From Sphingorhabdus_B arenilitoris (lineage in GTDB: Bacteria > Pseudomonadota > Alphaproteobacteria > Sphingomonadales > Sphingomonadaceae), in the NCBI RefSeq assembly GCF_042651485.1, contig NZ_JBHSDH010000010.1, forward strand, positions 186,001 to 250,000: a stretch of 64,000 nucleotides of DNA. Direction: 5' to 3'. Below the pieces are notes generated by a model. That model saw nothing but the letters and a program-made list of their open reading frames with translations, was not told where the DNA came from and made no database searches. A program made the translations under genes and the position numbers. Shown here in pieces: positions 45,380 to 55,017 of this stretch; position 1 is the stretch's first letter; each line of letters begins with the position of its first letter.

Positions 45380-46609
45380 ATGAGCACCGAAGTCAAAGTT
45401 CCCGTTTTGGGCGAATCGATCACCGAAGCCACGCTGGGCGAATGGTTGAAAAAACCAGGCGAGGCCGTGGCACAGGACGAACCCATCGCCAGCCTTGAAA
45501 CCGACAAGGTTGCGATTGAAGTGCCTGCTCCTGTGGCTGGCGTCATGGGGGATTATTCCGTGCAAGCCGGTGATACCGTCAATGTCGGCGCTGTCATCGC
45601 ATCGATTGAAGCCGGATCGGCCGCGTCTGTCCCTAAAGCCGCAGCAGATACAGCGCCCAAACAAGAAGCGCCAGCGGCCGCTGCGGCCCCGGCGGCTTCT
45701 GCCGCGACCAGTGCAGGCAACGATATGCCATTATCCCCGTCGGTTCGCCGCCTGGTGCTGGAACTGGGCGTGGACCCAACAAAGGTCACGGGTACTGGCA
45801 AGGACGGCCGCCTGACCAAAGAAGATGTGATCGCTTATTCAAAGGCCGCGCCTGATACTCAACCTGCTCCTGCGTCAGCCGAAGCTGCACCGGTTCCCGC
45901 CACTGGCTCACGCGGCGAGGAACGGGTGCGCATGACCCGCCTGCGCCAAACGGTGGCAAAGCGGTTGAAGAGCGCTCAAGAAACAGCGGCGTTGCTTACC
46001 ACCTTTAACGATGTCGATATGAGCGCAGTCATCGAAACCCGCGCAAAATATAAAGACTTGTTTGAAAAAAAGCATGGCGTCCGCTTGGGCTTTATGGGCT
46101 TTTTCACTAAAGCCGTGGCGCTCGCTGCGCGTGATGTGCCGGCCGTTAATGCTCAGATTCAGGGCGATGAAATTGTCTATTTCAATTATCTCGATGTATC
46201 GGTCGCGGTCAGCGCACCAAACGGCCTTGTCGTGCCCGTCATCCGCAGCGCGGAATCAATGTCCTTTGCCGAGATTGAAAAAACCATCGGCGATTTTGGG
46301 GCGCGGGCAAAGGCCGGAACGCTGACCATGGCCGATATGGAAGGCGGCACTTTCACCATTTCCAATGGCGGCGTGTTCGGATCGCTCATGTCCACCCCGA
46401 TCATCAACCCGCCGCAATCCGCGGTGCTCGGCCTGCACCGTATCGAAGACCGCCCGGTCGCGATAAATGGCAAAGTCGAAATCCGCCCGATGATGTATAT
46501 GGCGCTATCCTATGACCACCGCTTGATTGACGGCCGGGAAGCGGTGACCTTCCTAAAAATCATCAAGGAAGCAATCGAAGACCCCGCCCGTTTGTTGATT
46601 GACCTATAA
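45380..46609 (+). CDS. sucB: 2-oxoglutarate dehydrogenase E2 (dihydrolipoyl succinyltransferase)
   Basis: Core of the 2-oxoglutarate dehydrogenase complex; moves the succinyl group to CoA. The 409-residue protein has one N-terminal lipoyl domain with the lipoylated Lys in ETDKVAIEVPAPVAG (about residue 43), an Ala/Pro linker, an E3-binding domain (SPSVRRLVLELGVDPTKV, about 118-135) and the catalytic domain with SYDHRLIDGREAV (HxxxDG). Confidence 0.98.
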   Translation: MSTEVKVPVLGESITEATLGEWLKKPGEAVAQDEPIASLETDKVAIEVPAPVAGVMGDYSVQAGDTVNVGAVIASIEAGSAASVPKAAADTAPKQEAPAAAAAPAASAATSAGNDMPLSPSVRRLVLELGVDPTKVTGTGKDGRLTKEDVIAYSKAAPDTQPAPASAEAAPVPATGSRGEERVRMTRLRQTVAKRLKSAQETAALLTTFNDVDMSAVIETRAKYKDLFEKKHGVRLGFMGFFTKAVALAARDVPAVNAQIQGDEIVYFNYLDVSVAVSAPNGLVVPVIRSAESMSFAEIEKTIGDFGARAKAGTLTMADMEGGTFTISNGGVFGSLMSTPIINPPQSAVLGLHRIEDRPVAINGKVEIRPMMYMALSYDHRLIDGREAVTFLKIIKEAIEDPARLLIDL

Positions 46610-46619
46610 GGAACGATCC

Positions 46620-48014
46620 ATGTCCGACACTGAATTTGACGTAATCATAATCGGCGCTGGCCCAGGCGGATATGTGGCCGCAATCCGCGCCGCGCAATTG
46701 GGCCTGAAGACCGCCTGCGTGGAAAGCCGCGATACGCTCGGCGGTACTTGCCTCAATGTCGGCTGTATTCCGTCAAAAGCCATGTTACATGCGTCGGAAA
46801 TCTATAAAGAGGCCGCGTCGGGTTCGCTCGACAAATTCGGTGTGAGCTTTTCGGGTGTGAAGCTTGACCTGAAACAGATGCTGTCGGAAAAAGAAAAGGC
46901 CGTCACCGAATTGACCGGCGGCATCGAATTTCTGTTCAAGAAAAATAAGGTCACATGGTTGAAAGGCCATGCCGCGTTTACAGGCGCGAATAGCATCGAT
47001 GTGGCGGGTTCAGAATATACCGCCAAAAATATCGTCATTGCCACTGGTTCATCCGTCACGCCTCTGCCCGGTGTGGAGATAGATCAAAAGGTCATTGTGG
47101 ACAGCACCGGCGCGCTATCGCTGCCCAAAGTGCCCGAGAAGATGGTTGTGATTGGCGGCGGCGTGATCGGCCTTGAAATGGGCAGTGTGTGGGGCCGTTT
47201 GGGCGCGGAGGTCACCGTCATCGAATATGTCGACCAAATCCTGCCCGGCTTCGACGGCGAGGTCCGCAAGGAAGCCGCAAAGATATTCAAGAAGCAAGGC
47301 TTTGACATTAAAACGAGTAGCAAAGTCACCGGCGTCAAAACCAAGGGCGGCAAAGCCACTGTGACTTTCGAACCAGCCTCAGGCGGCGATGCACAGACAA
47401 TCGAGGCCGACGTGGTTCTGGTATCAATCGGCCGCAAGCCCAACACCGATGGTCTGGCGCTCGATAAGGCAGGTATCACGCCCAATGCGCGCGGCCAAGT
47501 GGACATCGACCATGAATTCCGCACCAGCGTGCCCGGCATCTGGGCGATTGGCGATGTCGCGCCCGGCCCCATGCTCGCGCATAAGGCGGAGGATGAAGGC
47601 GTCGCCGTTGCGGAAAATATTGCGGGGCTCACGGGTATCATCAACCATGATGTCATCCCCAATGTCGTCTATACGCATCCCGAGATTGCCGGCGTTGGCC
47701 TGACCGAGGAGCAAGCCAAAGAGCGCGGCGAAGTGAAGGTAGGCAAATTCCCCTTCATGGCCAATAGCCGCGCGAAAACGAACCGCGACACCGATGGCTT
47801 TGTAAAAGTGGTCGCCGATGCCGCGACCGACCGCGTGCTGGGCGTGCATATCATCAGCAGCCTTGCCGGAACAATGATCGCACAAGCGGCGCAGGCGATG
47901 GAATTTGGCGCGACTTCAGAAGATATCGCCTATACCTGCCACGCCCATCCCACCCATGCCGAGGCGCTCAAAGAAGCGGCGATGGCGGTACAGGGTAAGC
48001 CTATACATATGTGA
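46620..48014 (+). CDS. lpd: Dihydrolipoyl dehydrogenase
   Basis: E3 flavoprotein that reoxidises the lipoyl arm. The 464 residues begin MSDTEFDVIIIGAGPGGYV, carry the redox disulfide in GGTCLNVGCIPSKA, the NAD segment VIGGGVIGLEMGS and the C-terminal HPTHAEALKEA with the catalytic His. I start at the ATG just after SucB's stop (10 bases); seven codons further upstream are open but unlikely. Its placement directly after sucA-sucB indicates that it serves this complex. Confidence 0.97.
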   Translation: MSDTEFDVIIIGAGPGGYVAAIRAAQLGLKTACVESRDTLGGTCLNVGCIPSKAMLHASEIYKEAASGSLDKFGVSFSGVKLDLKQMLSEKEKAVTELTGGIEFLFKKNKVTWLKGHAAFTGANSIDVAGSEYTAKNIVIATGSSVTPLPGVEIDQKVIVDSTGALSLPKVPEKMVVIGGGVIGLEMGSVWGRLGAEVTVIEYVDQILPGFDGEVRKEAAKIFKKQGFDIKTSSKVTGVKTKGGKATVTFEPASGGDAQTIEADVVLVSIGRKPNTDGLALDKAGITPNARGQVDIDHEFRTSVPGIWAIGDVAPGPMLAHKAEDEGVAVAENIAGLTGIINHDVIPNVVYTHPEIAGVGLTEEQAKERGEVKVGKFPFMANSRAKTNRDTDGFVKVVADAATDRVLGVHIISSLAGTMIAQAAQAMEFGATSEDIAYTCHAHPTHAEALKEAAMAVQGKPIHM

Positions 48015-48030
48015 ATAACGGCGAAGCTCT

Positions 48031-48086
48031 GCGCTGGCGCATCCCTTTCAAAGGATATTGAAAATGTGCCAACGCGCTGTGCGCTT
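48031..48086 (+). terminator. Possible terminator after lpd
   Basis: Imperfect nested hairpin: GCGCTGGCGCA and TGTGCCAACGCGC flank TTTCAA-AGGATA-TTGAAA, and CTTTTCC follows. The outer stem has mismatches, so this is a weak call for the end of the sucD-lpd transcript. Confidence 0.35.
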
Positions 48087-48152
48087 TTCCGCGAAAATTT
48101 CGCCGACAGGATCATGGCCCTATCGTCCTATCTAAGGGGGTAGCCTCAAAAA

Positions 48153-48779
48153 ATGACCGACATCGGCTTCTGGCTTAAACTACTCGACTATTTTGGAATC
48201 GCGGTATTTGCCGCATCTGGCGCGTTGATGGCGGCGCGGCAGGGGCAAACTCTGGTTACCTTTGCTTTTTTCGCATTGGTAACCGGCGTGGGCGGAGGCA
48301 GCGTCCGTGACCTGCTGATCGGCGCGCCGGTTTTTTGGGTCCAGGATGGACTGGTTTCTCTGTTATGCATTGGCATTGCGTTGCTTGTTTGGATCGCGCC
48401 TGAAAAATGGTGGCAGGACAATTTGCTGGAATGGTTTGATGCGGTGGGGCTGGCCGCTTATTCCGTATTCGGTACGGCAAAGGCGCTGACCTTTGGCGTG
48501 CCGCCTTTTCCAGCCATTTTGATGGGCGTTATCACCGCCTGTGTGGGCGGGATCATCCGTGATGTGCTTGCCAGTCAGCCATCGATCATTATGCGGCCAG
48601 AGCTTTATGTGACCGCAGCCTTTGCATCCGCCGCGGCCTTTGCTTTGCTGCTGATGCTGGGGCTGGTTCCGTTTGTGGCCGCCTTGATCGCGGCGCCACT
48701 TGGCTTCGCGCTGCGCGCTTCGGCCATCCATTGGCAAATCGCGTTGCCAAGCTATCACTCCAAAAGCGGACCGGAATGA
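48153..48779 (+). CDS. TRIC/UPF0126-family membrane protein
   Basis: A 208-residue membrane protein with two copies of the UPF0126 repeat: GGGSVRDLLIGAPVFWVQD (about 48-66) and GGIIRDVLASQPSIIMRPE (about 131-149). About seven membrane helices. Homologues form trimeric cation channels; transport of glycine was proposed for YadS-type members. Substrate unknown here. It begins 138 bases after lpd. Confidence 0.9.
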   Translation: MTDIGFWLKLLDYFGIAVFAASGALMAARQGQTLVTFAFFALVTGVGGGSVRDLLIGAPVFWVQDGLVSLLCIGIALLVWIAPEKWWQDNLLEWFDAVGLAAYSVFGTAKALTFGVPPFPAILMGVITACVGGIIRDVLASQPSIIMRPELYVTAAFASAAAFALLLMLGLVPFVAALIAAPLGFALRASAIHWQIALPSYHSKSGPE

Positions 48780-48906
48780 TGAAACACTGTGCGGTGCCCA
48801 GATGGTATATCGGGCAGTGCATTGCGAAGCTATACATACTTGGGTCATGTCTATAGAAATACTCTGTCATCTTACAAAGCTGACGTAAGGGTGGGAGATA
48901 AATTTG

Positions 48907-50097
48907 ATGATCAAGGGCTTACGTTTTTTCCTGCTGGTTGGCCTGTTATCACCGGCCACTCTACCTGCTGCGCCTTTAAGCGTCTCGGTCACCGCCGAGC
49001 ATCAGGCCATAACCCCCAATATGCGGACAGTTCCGATACATATCGGAGGCCGGACACAGGCAACGGCATTGCCCTCGCCCATGCCGAAAGGTGCGATGGC
49101 GCATAGTCATGAATGGCCAGGTATATATTTCGAAGCTGCCTTTGTCGGCGACCGTGTCTTCCTCAAATTTGATGACCGCTATAATCAGTATCGCCTGATC
49201 GTCGATGACAATGCGCCGATCATAATAGACCAACCGGGAAATTCGGAATTTGCAGTCAACGGCCTAAAATGGGGCAAACACCGCCTGCGTCTGGAGAAGA
49301 TCAGCGAAAGCATTAAGGTTCGCGGAACATTCAGCGGTTTTTTCGTGCCCCGAAACCACAAGCCGTTGCCGTTCCAGAGCCGTGTGAAGCAGATTGAGTT
49401 TATCGGTCCATCGGCAATGACTGGCTACGGCGTAAACTCAACCAAGCATGAATGTTCTCCAGAAGAATGGCGTAAGGCAACAAATGTTCAGATTGGCTAT
49501 GCCGCGCTGGTGGCCAAACATTATGATGCGGATTATCAGATTAATGCCATATCTGGCCGTGGGCTTGTTCGTAACTGGAAAGATGCCCGAACAGAATCTG
49601 GTCTGGCGGCGCTTTACCCCTATATGTTTTCCGATAAATCGGTTGCTTATACTGATAGCAATTGGCGCCCACAAATTATCCGAATTAGCGGTTGGGTCGA
49701 CTTAATTGCTGGCCCGATTGAACCCGAAGAACAGTGGAAAGACCATTTTCTTCTCTATGCCGATTGGACTGATGCATTAAGTGCGTTGGTCGTCGACCTT
49801 CACACGCGAAGTCCACAGGCAGCCATTCTGATCGATTGGTCAACCGCGCAAGACTTGTGGGGAATGCCTCAATATCAACCCAACGTGGATGCAGCCGAGG
49901 CCACAATTACCTCTGTCGCACGTGAGGCAGGTGTCCGAAAGATTGTGTTTGGCGACTTTTCCATTCGTCCCACAAATATTCCGACACTGGAAATGACTGC
50001 ATGCCACAACCACCTCAGCGTCAGGGACAATGAACGTATCGCTGAATGGATGATCGCCTATATTGATGCCCATCCGGATTTATGGGGTGGGAAATAG
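48907..50097 (+). CDS. CE2-like esterase (SGNH hydrolase with N-terminal jelly roll)
   Basis: A 396-residue exported protein with signal peptide (MIKGLRFFLLVGLLSPATLP, cut near ALPAA) , a jelly-roll domain (about 25-160) and a C-terminal SGNH hydrolase domain. This is the layout of CE2 acetyl-polysaccharide esterases. The nucleophile motif is IEFIGPSAMTGYG, in which GDS has become GPS; the catalytic His is in ACHNHLSVRDNERIA near the C-terminus. The ATG at 48907 has GGGAG nine bases upstream. With the GH10 enzyme at the start of the window it suggests xylan degradation, though 48 kb apart. Confidence 0.8.
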   Translation: MIKGLRFFLLVGLLSPATLPAAPLSVSVTAEHQAITPNMRTVPIHIGGRTQATALPSPMPKGAMAHSHEWPGIYFEAAFVGDRVFLKFDDRYNQYRLIVDDNAPIIIDQPGNSEFAVNGLKWGKHRLRLEKISESIKVRGTFSGFFVPRNHKPLPFQSRVKQIEFIGPSAMTGYGVNSTKHECSPEEWRKATNVQIGYAALVAKHYDADYQINAISGRGLVRNWKDARTESGLAALYPYMFSDKSVAYTDSNWRPQIIRISGWVDLIAGPIEPEEQWKDHFLLYADWTDALSALVVDLHTRSPQAAILIDWSTAQDLWGMPQYQPNVDAAEATITSVAREAGVRKIVFGDFSIRPTNIPTLEMTACHNHLSVRDNERIAEWMIAYIDAHPDLWGGK

Positions 50098-50119
50098 CAG
50101 GCAGCGCCGCCGCAACTGT

Positions 50120-50836
50120 TTACCGATAAACCCCCGGAAACAATCGCTTCAAATTCACCAGCTTTGGAGCATCATAGGTACGGATATAGGCGTCGTTCGG
50201 GTTATTGCGCATATAGTCCTGATGATAGGATTCGGCTGGGTAAAATGTGCCGCTTTCAATGCGGGTCACCGGTTTTGCGCCCCACGGACTTTTTACGGAT
50301 AATTGCTGAATATACGCGCCGGCCGCTTTTTTCTGCGCAGCGGTGACCGGGAAGATGGCGCTGCGATATTGCGTGCCCTTGTCCGGGCCCTGACGGTTGA
50401 GCTGGGTCGGGTCATGTGCCACCGAGAAATATATATGCAGCAATTGATTATAGCTGATTTTTTTGGGATCATAAATCACGCGCACTGCTTCGGCATGGCC
50501 AGTCTGTCCGCTACTTACTTTGACATAGCTGGCGTCGGCTTTGGTGCCCCCGGCATAGCCCGATTCAACCCGCGTGACGCCTTTGCTATGTTCAAATACA
50601 CCCTCAACACCCCAGAAACATCCGCCCGCGAATATCGCCGTTTGTAATGCGGGGGATTCCACTATCGCCGATTTAGGAGGTGCAATCTTAATGCCTTCAG
50701 CCGCCATTGCTGGCTGCGTTACGGCCAGCCGCCCCGCATTTTGGGCGATTAAAAATGTCACGAAAATGGCCGCTGTTGTAGCCGCCAAAGGATAAAATCT
50801 ATTTTTACTTGCGATTGGGAATTTCGATTTCGCCAT
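50120..50836 (-). CDS. msrA: Peptide methionine sulfoxide reductase A, exported
   Basis: Repairs oxidised methionine (S form). The 238 residues include a hydrophobic N-terminal segment (residues 17-35) followed by AMA-AE, so the enzyme is anchored or exported to the periplasm, unlike the cytoplasmic MsrA. The catalytic Cys is in AGGCFWGVEGVF (about 71-82) and the SGYAGG and TQYRSAI motifs follow. The start overlaps the coding sequence of the 61-residue small protein by 32 bases. Confidence 0.95.
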   Translation of the reverse strand: MAKSKFPIASKNRFYPLAATTAAIFVTFLIAQNAGRLAVTQPAMAAEGIKIAPPKSAIVESPALQTAIFAGGCFWGVEGVFEHSKGVTRVESGYAGGTKADASYVKVSSGQTGHAEAVRVIYDPKKISYNQLLHIYFSVAHDPTQLNRQGPDKGTQYRSAIFPVTAAQKKAAGAYIQQLSVKSPWGAKPVTRIESGTFYPAESYHQDYMRNNPNDAYIRTYDAPKLVNLKRLFPGVYR

Positions 50837-50990
50837 GACTAGTTGTCTCCACCGTCACGGACTTTACCGCATCCTGATTGCTTACCGCGCTGGCGGGATT
50901 GATAAACGCAATGCCAGCAAGCCCCAAGGCGAAGCCGCCTGCAAGGCTGAGGAAGAGATCGGAACGGATAAAGTCAACAAGACGGTTCAT
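50805..50990 (-). CDS. Small single-helix membrane protein, 61 aa
   Basis: Begins MNRLVDFIRSDLFLSLAGGF and continues with ALGLAGIAFINPASAV: one membrane segment (about residues 11-33) and a hydrophilic tail rich in Thr/Ser and Glu. It overlaps the msrA start by 32 bases in another frame, so the two are translationally linked. I know of no named family; the longer open frame upstream is not supported. It may be an anchor or partner of the exported MsrA. Confidence 0.6.
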   Translation of the reverse strand: MNRLVDFIRSDLFLSLAGGFALGLAGIAFINPASAVSNQDAVKSVTVETTSHGEIEIPNRK

Positions 50991-51080
50991 AATGTTTTTC
51001 CAATTATCACAGGCTTTGTTCGGTGCATAAGCGGGAAAGGTTACCGTCTTTGCTCGACAATTTTGCATGCAATAAATACC

Positions 51081-51097
51081 GTTAAGCCCAGCTTAAC
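51081..51097. other. Short palindrome between aminotransferase and small membrane gene
   Basis: GTTAAGC-CCA-GCTTAAC, perfect 7-base arms. It lies just after the aminotransferase stop (minus strand) and upstream of the small membrane protein gene, so it may be a terminator stem or an operator; it has no T tract of note. Confidence 0.35.
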
Positions 51098-51123
51098 AGC
51101 GGAAAAACAGCCGGAATTTGCGA

Positions 51124-52329
51124 TCAGTTGAGCGCTGCACACGCCGACTGGATGCGCTTGCAGGCTTCAATCAATATCTCGTTTGACGTCGCGTAGCTGA
51201 TTCGGAAACCTGGTGACAGGCCGAACGCCCCGCCGTGCACCGCCGCAACCCGCGCCTCGTCTAAGAAATACTCGATCAGATCTTCGTCATTTTCAATGAC
51301 TTTACCCTTTGGCGTCGTTTTACCCATCAACTCGCTGGCGTCGGGATATACGTAAAAGGCACCTTCGGGCACCGGACAATTTAGCCCCGGGGCATCGTTG
51401 AGCATTGCCACCACCAGATCGCGGCGCTCCTTAAACTTCGCATTGCGTTCTTTCAGGAAATCCTGCGATCCGTTGAGTGCCGCCAAGGCTGCGTGTTGGC
51501 TGATGGAGCAGGGGTTGCTGGTGGATTGCGATTGCAGCTTAGCCATCGCCTTTATCAGCCATGCAGGCCCGCCAGCATAGCCAATCCGCCATCCAGTCAT
51601 CGCATAGGCTTTCGACGCGCCGCTGACCGTCAATGTCCGGTCATATAAATCGGGGCAAACCTGAGCAATCGTCGCAAATGGCGTATCGGCATACCAGATA
51701 TGTTCATACATATCGTCGGTCATCACCATGACGTGGGGATGACGCAGCAAGACCTCGCCCAGCGCCTTCAGCTCATCCGCGCTATAGGCCGCGCCCGTTG
51801 GGTTGGACGGCGAGTTGATGATCAACCAACGCGTTTGCGGGGTGATCGCCGCCTCAAGTTGAGCGGGAAGCATCTTGTAATGTTGATCCGCACTGGCCGA
51901 TACAATGACTGGCGTGCCGCCTGCAAATTGCACAATATCGGGATAGCTGACCCAATAGGGTGCAGGGATAATCACTTCATCTCCCGCTTCGACCGTCGCA
52001 ACCAGCGCATTGAATAAAGTGTGCTTTCCGCCATTATTCACACTGATCTGATTGACTTCGTAATGCAGGTCATTGTCGCGTTTAAACTTCGCTGCCACCG
52101 CTTTTTTAAGCGGCGCAATGCCGTCAACATTGGTATAATTTGTTTCACCGTCGCGAATGGCCTTGATCGCTGCCTCTTTGACAAAATCCGGGGTATCAAA
52201 ATCGGGTTCCCCCGCCGAAAGGCCGATCACGTCAATGCCTTGTTCCTTAAGCTCGGTTACCTTGGCCGACATGGCCAAAGTGGCAGAGGGAGCAATCCGG
52301 TTAAGCGCGGCAGTTAGGCGGTTCGTCAT
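51124..52329 (-). CDS. aspC: Aspartate/aromatic aminotransferase (class I)
   Basis: PLP enzyme of aminotransferase subgroup I-beta, 401 residues. The PLP Lys is in SGASKAYAMTGWRIGYAGG (about 234-252); the Arg binding the substrate carboxylate is in GFRISYATS near the end. Likely aspartate transaminase or a broad-range enzyme of this type, as in other alphaproteobacteria. Own promoter; upstream pabBC gene is on the same strand, 81 bases away. Confidence 0.93.
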   Translation of the reverse strand: MTNRLTAALNRIAPSATLAMSAKVTELKEQGIDVIGLSAGEPDFDTPDFVKEAAIKAIRDGETNYTNVDGIAPLKKAVAAKFKRDNDLHYEVNQISVNNGGKHTLFNALVATVEAGDEVIIPAPYWVSYPDIVQFAGGTPVIVSASADQHYKMLPAQLEAAITPQTRWLIINSPSNPTGAAYSADELKALGEVLLRHPHVMVMTDDMYEHIWYADTPFATIAQVCPDLYDRTLTVSGASKAYAMTGWRIGYAGGPAWLIKAMAKLQSQSTSNPCSISQHAALAALNGSQDFLKERNAKFKERRDLVVAMLNDAPGLNCPVPEGAFYVYPDASELMGKTTPKGKVIENDEDLIEYFLDEARVAAVHGGAFGLSPGFRISYATSNEILIEACKRIQSACAALN

Positions 52330-52410
52330 TATAGTCTTTCCAGCAAATTTTGCGTTTAGTTGCGTGCAAGCCCGTAAGCGCTACCGGAATATTTCGCAAC
52401 AAATTTAGGA

Positions 52411-54180
52411 TCAGGACCTATGAATTCGCGCAGAAATAAGCCCGCGCAGGCTGTTGCCGACAAAAAATCCATCCTCTAAATCCGCAGGCCGCAAATCGGC
52501 CTCAATCGCCTCGCCATTTTCGATCAGCTCGCGCCTTAATATGGATGGCAACAGTCCGCGCGCCACAGGCGGCGTCAGCAACTTGCCATCACGCGCCAAG
52601 AATATAGAGGTAAAACTGCCTTCGGTTAGATAGCCGTCCGCATCGGTAAAGAGCACCTCATCGGCGGGCGCATATTGTTTGCGGGCATCATCATAAAATG
52701 CCCGGTCGCTGCATTTATGGCAAAGCCGAAAATCGTCACGAGCAACGGGTAACCGCGTAATCGCGACCTGCCAATCGGACGAAGGCGGCTGAGGTAGAGG
52801 GCGAACCTCTATCGCGATAGAACCGGCCCGCGATAACAGCAATCTTACCTTGCTGGGGCTTTCCAAATGAAACGTGACGGCATGCAGTTGATTGCGGGCT
52901 GCATGACGATCAAATTCAAAACCCAATGCCCTTGCACTTTCCTTCATCCGTTCCAAATGCAATTCTAACCGGATAAGGCCGTCCGCCGGCTCAAACCGCA
53001 TAGTTTCAATCAAATCGAAGCCATAGCCTGCCATTTTCGCAAACTCCCCCTTGGCCAGACATTCGGCCCATTCGTCGCCCGCAACCGAATCCGCTACCAC
53101 GCCCGAACCAAGACCGAATGAAATCTGTTTCGCCTCTTCATCCAACGAAAATGTCCGAATGGCAACATTGAATGCCGCGTCCCCATCCTGATCAATCCGG
53201 CCTATCGATCCGCAATAGATGCCGCGAGCGCTGTGTTCAATTTCGGATATGATTTCCATCGCGCGAATTTTGGGCGCGCCCGTTATCGATCCGCAGGGAA
53301 AGATTGCTTCGATCAAATCCACTGCATCGCGCCCCTTTTCAAGCGAGCCAGTGACCGTTGAAGTCATTTGATGGACTGTTGGATAGCTTTCGACACGGAA
53401 TAGGTCGGGCACCTCGACCGATCCTGGCACACAAATACGCGACAAATCGTTACGCAGCAGATCGACGATCATAAGATTTTCTGCCCGCTGTTTGGGATCA
53501 CTGCGCAGCTTTTCTGCGGCTGCCTTATCCCTATCGGGATCCGCGCAGCGGCTTGCCGTGCCCTTCATTGGCCGGGCCGTGACTTGCCCTTGGCGGCAGG
53601 AAAAAAACAGCTCTGGCGAAAATGACAATATCCATTCTTTTCCAGTCCATACCGCCGCCCCATACCCCGCCGCCGCATTTGCGCGAATGGCGGCATATAG
53701 CGCAAGCGGGCTTCCTGCATAACGAGCAGCCGCACGAAAGGTCAGATTGGCCTGATAGATATCACCTGCGCGGATATATTCCTGCACTTTCGCAAAAGCT
53801 GCATGATATTCACTTGCGGTTATTTCAAGCTGAACCGCCGACAGATAGGCCCCCGCCGGGTTAGGAAGGTATGACGCCACGGCGGTGCGATCAACAATCT
53901 GATAGTCTTTAAATAACCCGAACCAAGCAAGCGGTGCATTTTGATCCGCTACCGCTGCAAATGATGCATGTTGCAGCGCATAGCCCGCTTCATATCCCAA
54001 ATAGCCTGCCGCGTGATAACCGTCTAACCGCGCTTGACGCAGCGATGAAAAAAGTTCGGGCAATTGCGATGGGCCAGTTGCGGTTAAAATCTGGTCCGGC
54101 CGTTGATATAACCGCGAGGGCGCGGCATTATCCCGTCTCGCATCATCGAAGAATAAAAATGGCGCATCGGGCGTTATCAT
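52411..54180 (-). CDS. pabB: Fused aminodeoxychorismate synthase component I / aminodeoxychorismate lyase
   Basis: A 589-residue fusion that makes para-aminobenzoate for folate. Residues 1-345 are PabB-like (chorismate-binding), with RPMKGTASRCADPDRD where the Lys marks PabB rather than TrpE, and DLLRNDLSRICVPGSVEV. Residues 375-589 are PabC-like, a PLP lyase (RAFYDDARKQYAPADEVLFT). The glutaminase PabA is not in the window. Such fusions occur in several alphaproteobacteria. Confidence 0.92.
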   Translation of the reverse strand: MITPDAPFLFFDDARRDNAAPSRLYQRPDQILTATGPSQLPELFSSLRQARLDGYHAAGYLGYEAGYALQHASFAAVADQNAPLAWFGLFKDYQIVDRTAVASYLPNPAGAYLSAVQLEITASEYHAAFAKVQEYIRAGDIYQANLTFRAAARYAGSPLALYAAIRANAAAGYGAAVWTGKEWILSFSPELFFSCRQGQVTARPMKGTASRCADPDRDKAAAEKLRSDPKQRAENLMIVDLLRNDLSRICVPGSVEVPDLFRVESYPTVHQMTSTVTGSLEKGRDAVDLIEAIFPCGSITGAPKIRAMEIISEIEHSARGIYCGSIGRIDQDGDAAFNVAIRTFSLDEEAKQISFGLGSGVVADSVAGDEWAECLAKGEFAKMAGYGFDLIETMRFEPADGLIRLELHLERMKESARALGFEFDRHAARNQLHAVTFHLESPSKVRLLLSRAGSIAIEVRPLPQPPSSDWQVAITRLPVARDDFRLCHKCSDRAFYDDARKQYAPADEVLFTDADGYLTEGSFTSIFLARDGKLLTPPVARGLLPSILRRELIENGEAIEADLRPADLEDGFFVGNSLRGLISARIHRS

Positions 54181-54237
54181 TGCCGCTGCTATAGCCGATA
54201 ATTGAGGCCAGTGAAGCTATTGTGCAGCGGGAGTGGA

Positions 54238-55017
54238 TCAAATGCCAGCATACCAGGCATAATCGGCGACATCCTCCCAATATCCGCCTTTGCCCTGACC
54301 AAATTTTGTTAAATCATCGGTAGCCTCAATCCGCATGACAAATTTGGCATGCTTATATCCCAATTGCCGCTCCACGCGCAGCCTGATGGGCGCGCCATGC
54401 CCGGTCGGCAGCATGGCACCATTCATGCCCCAGGCCAATATCGTTTGCGGGTGAAAAGCATCAATCAGATCGATGCTTTCATAATAGGCATCCGCTCCAA
54501 AACGGTCGGCACAGTGAAAGACAAGATAGCGGGCGGCGGGTAATAAGCCGCTCCGATCCAATAGGGGCCCCAGCTGCGGCCCGCGCCACCGGCCGATGGC
54601 GCTCCATCCTTCGACACAATCATGCCGCGTAATTTGTTCCCGCGACGGCATGGCCATAAGCTGCGCCAAGGAATAGGACGCCCGGCGCGCTACCATGCCG
54701 TCAATTTTGAGTTTCCAGTTGGCAAACCGTTGCGCCAAATGTGCCTGATATTCGTCCGTATCGCCCGTGATCGAACCATTCATTCTGAATTTCGGCGACA
54801 TATCGGCCAAGCGATATTCGCGGGCCAAGGCATTTCTGTCCATGATGATCCGCTGGGCACCCTGATGCAGTTTTTCAGCGCCGCTTAATATCTGCCGAAC
54901 GCCCGCATTGTCGTTTAACGCATCGCATCCCGTGACCAACAATCCGCCAGCGGCAGCGCCTGCCGCTTGTAAAAAACGGCGGCGGGGGAGTATGGGCTTC
55001 TTGTCGCCTTTGATCAT
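54238..55017 (-). CDS. Tat-exported molybdopterin-dependent oxidoreductase (sulfite-oxidase family)
   Basis: A 259-residue molybdenum-cofactor protein. The N-terminus has a Tat signal RRRFLQAAGAAAGGLLV with the twin arginine. The Mo-ligating Cys is in RHDCVEGWSAIGRW (about 119-132), and GHGAPIRLRVERQLGYKHAKF lies at the C-terminal side of the pterin site. Start overlaps the cytochrome b gene by four bases. Such proteins resemble MsrP (YedY); the substrate may be a methionine sulfoxide or another small molecule (inference). Confidence 0.85.
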   Translation of the reverse strand: MIKGDKKPILPRRRFLQAAGAAAGGLLVTGCDALNDNAGVRQILSGAEKLHQGAQRIIMDRNALAREYRLADMSPKFRMNGSITGDTDEYQAHLAQRFANWKLKIDGMVARRASYSLAQLMAMPSREQITRHDCVEGWSAIGRWRGPQLGPLLDRSGLLPAARYLVFHCADRFGADAYYESIDLIDAFHPQTILAWGMNGAMLPTGHGAPIRLRVERQLGYKHAKFVMRIEATDDLTKFGQGKGGYWEDVADYAWYAGI

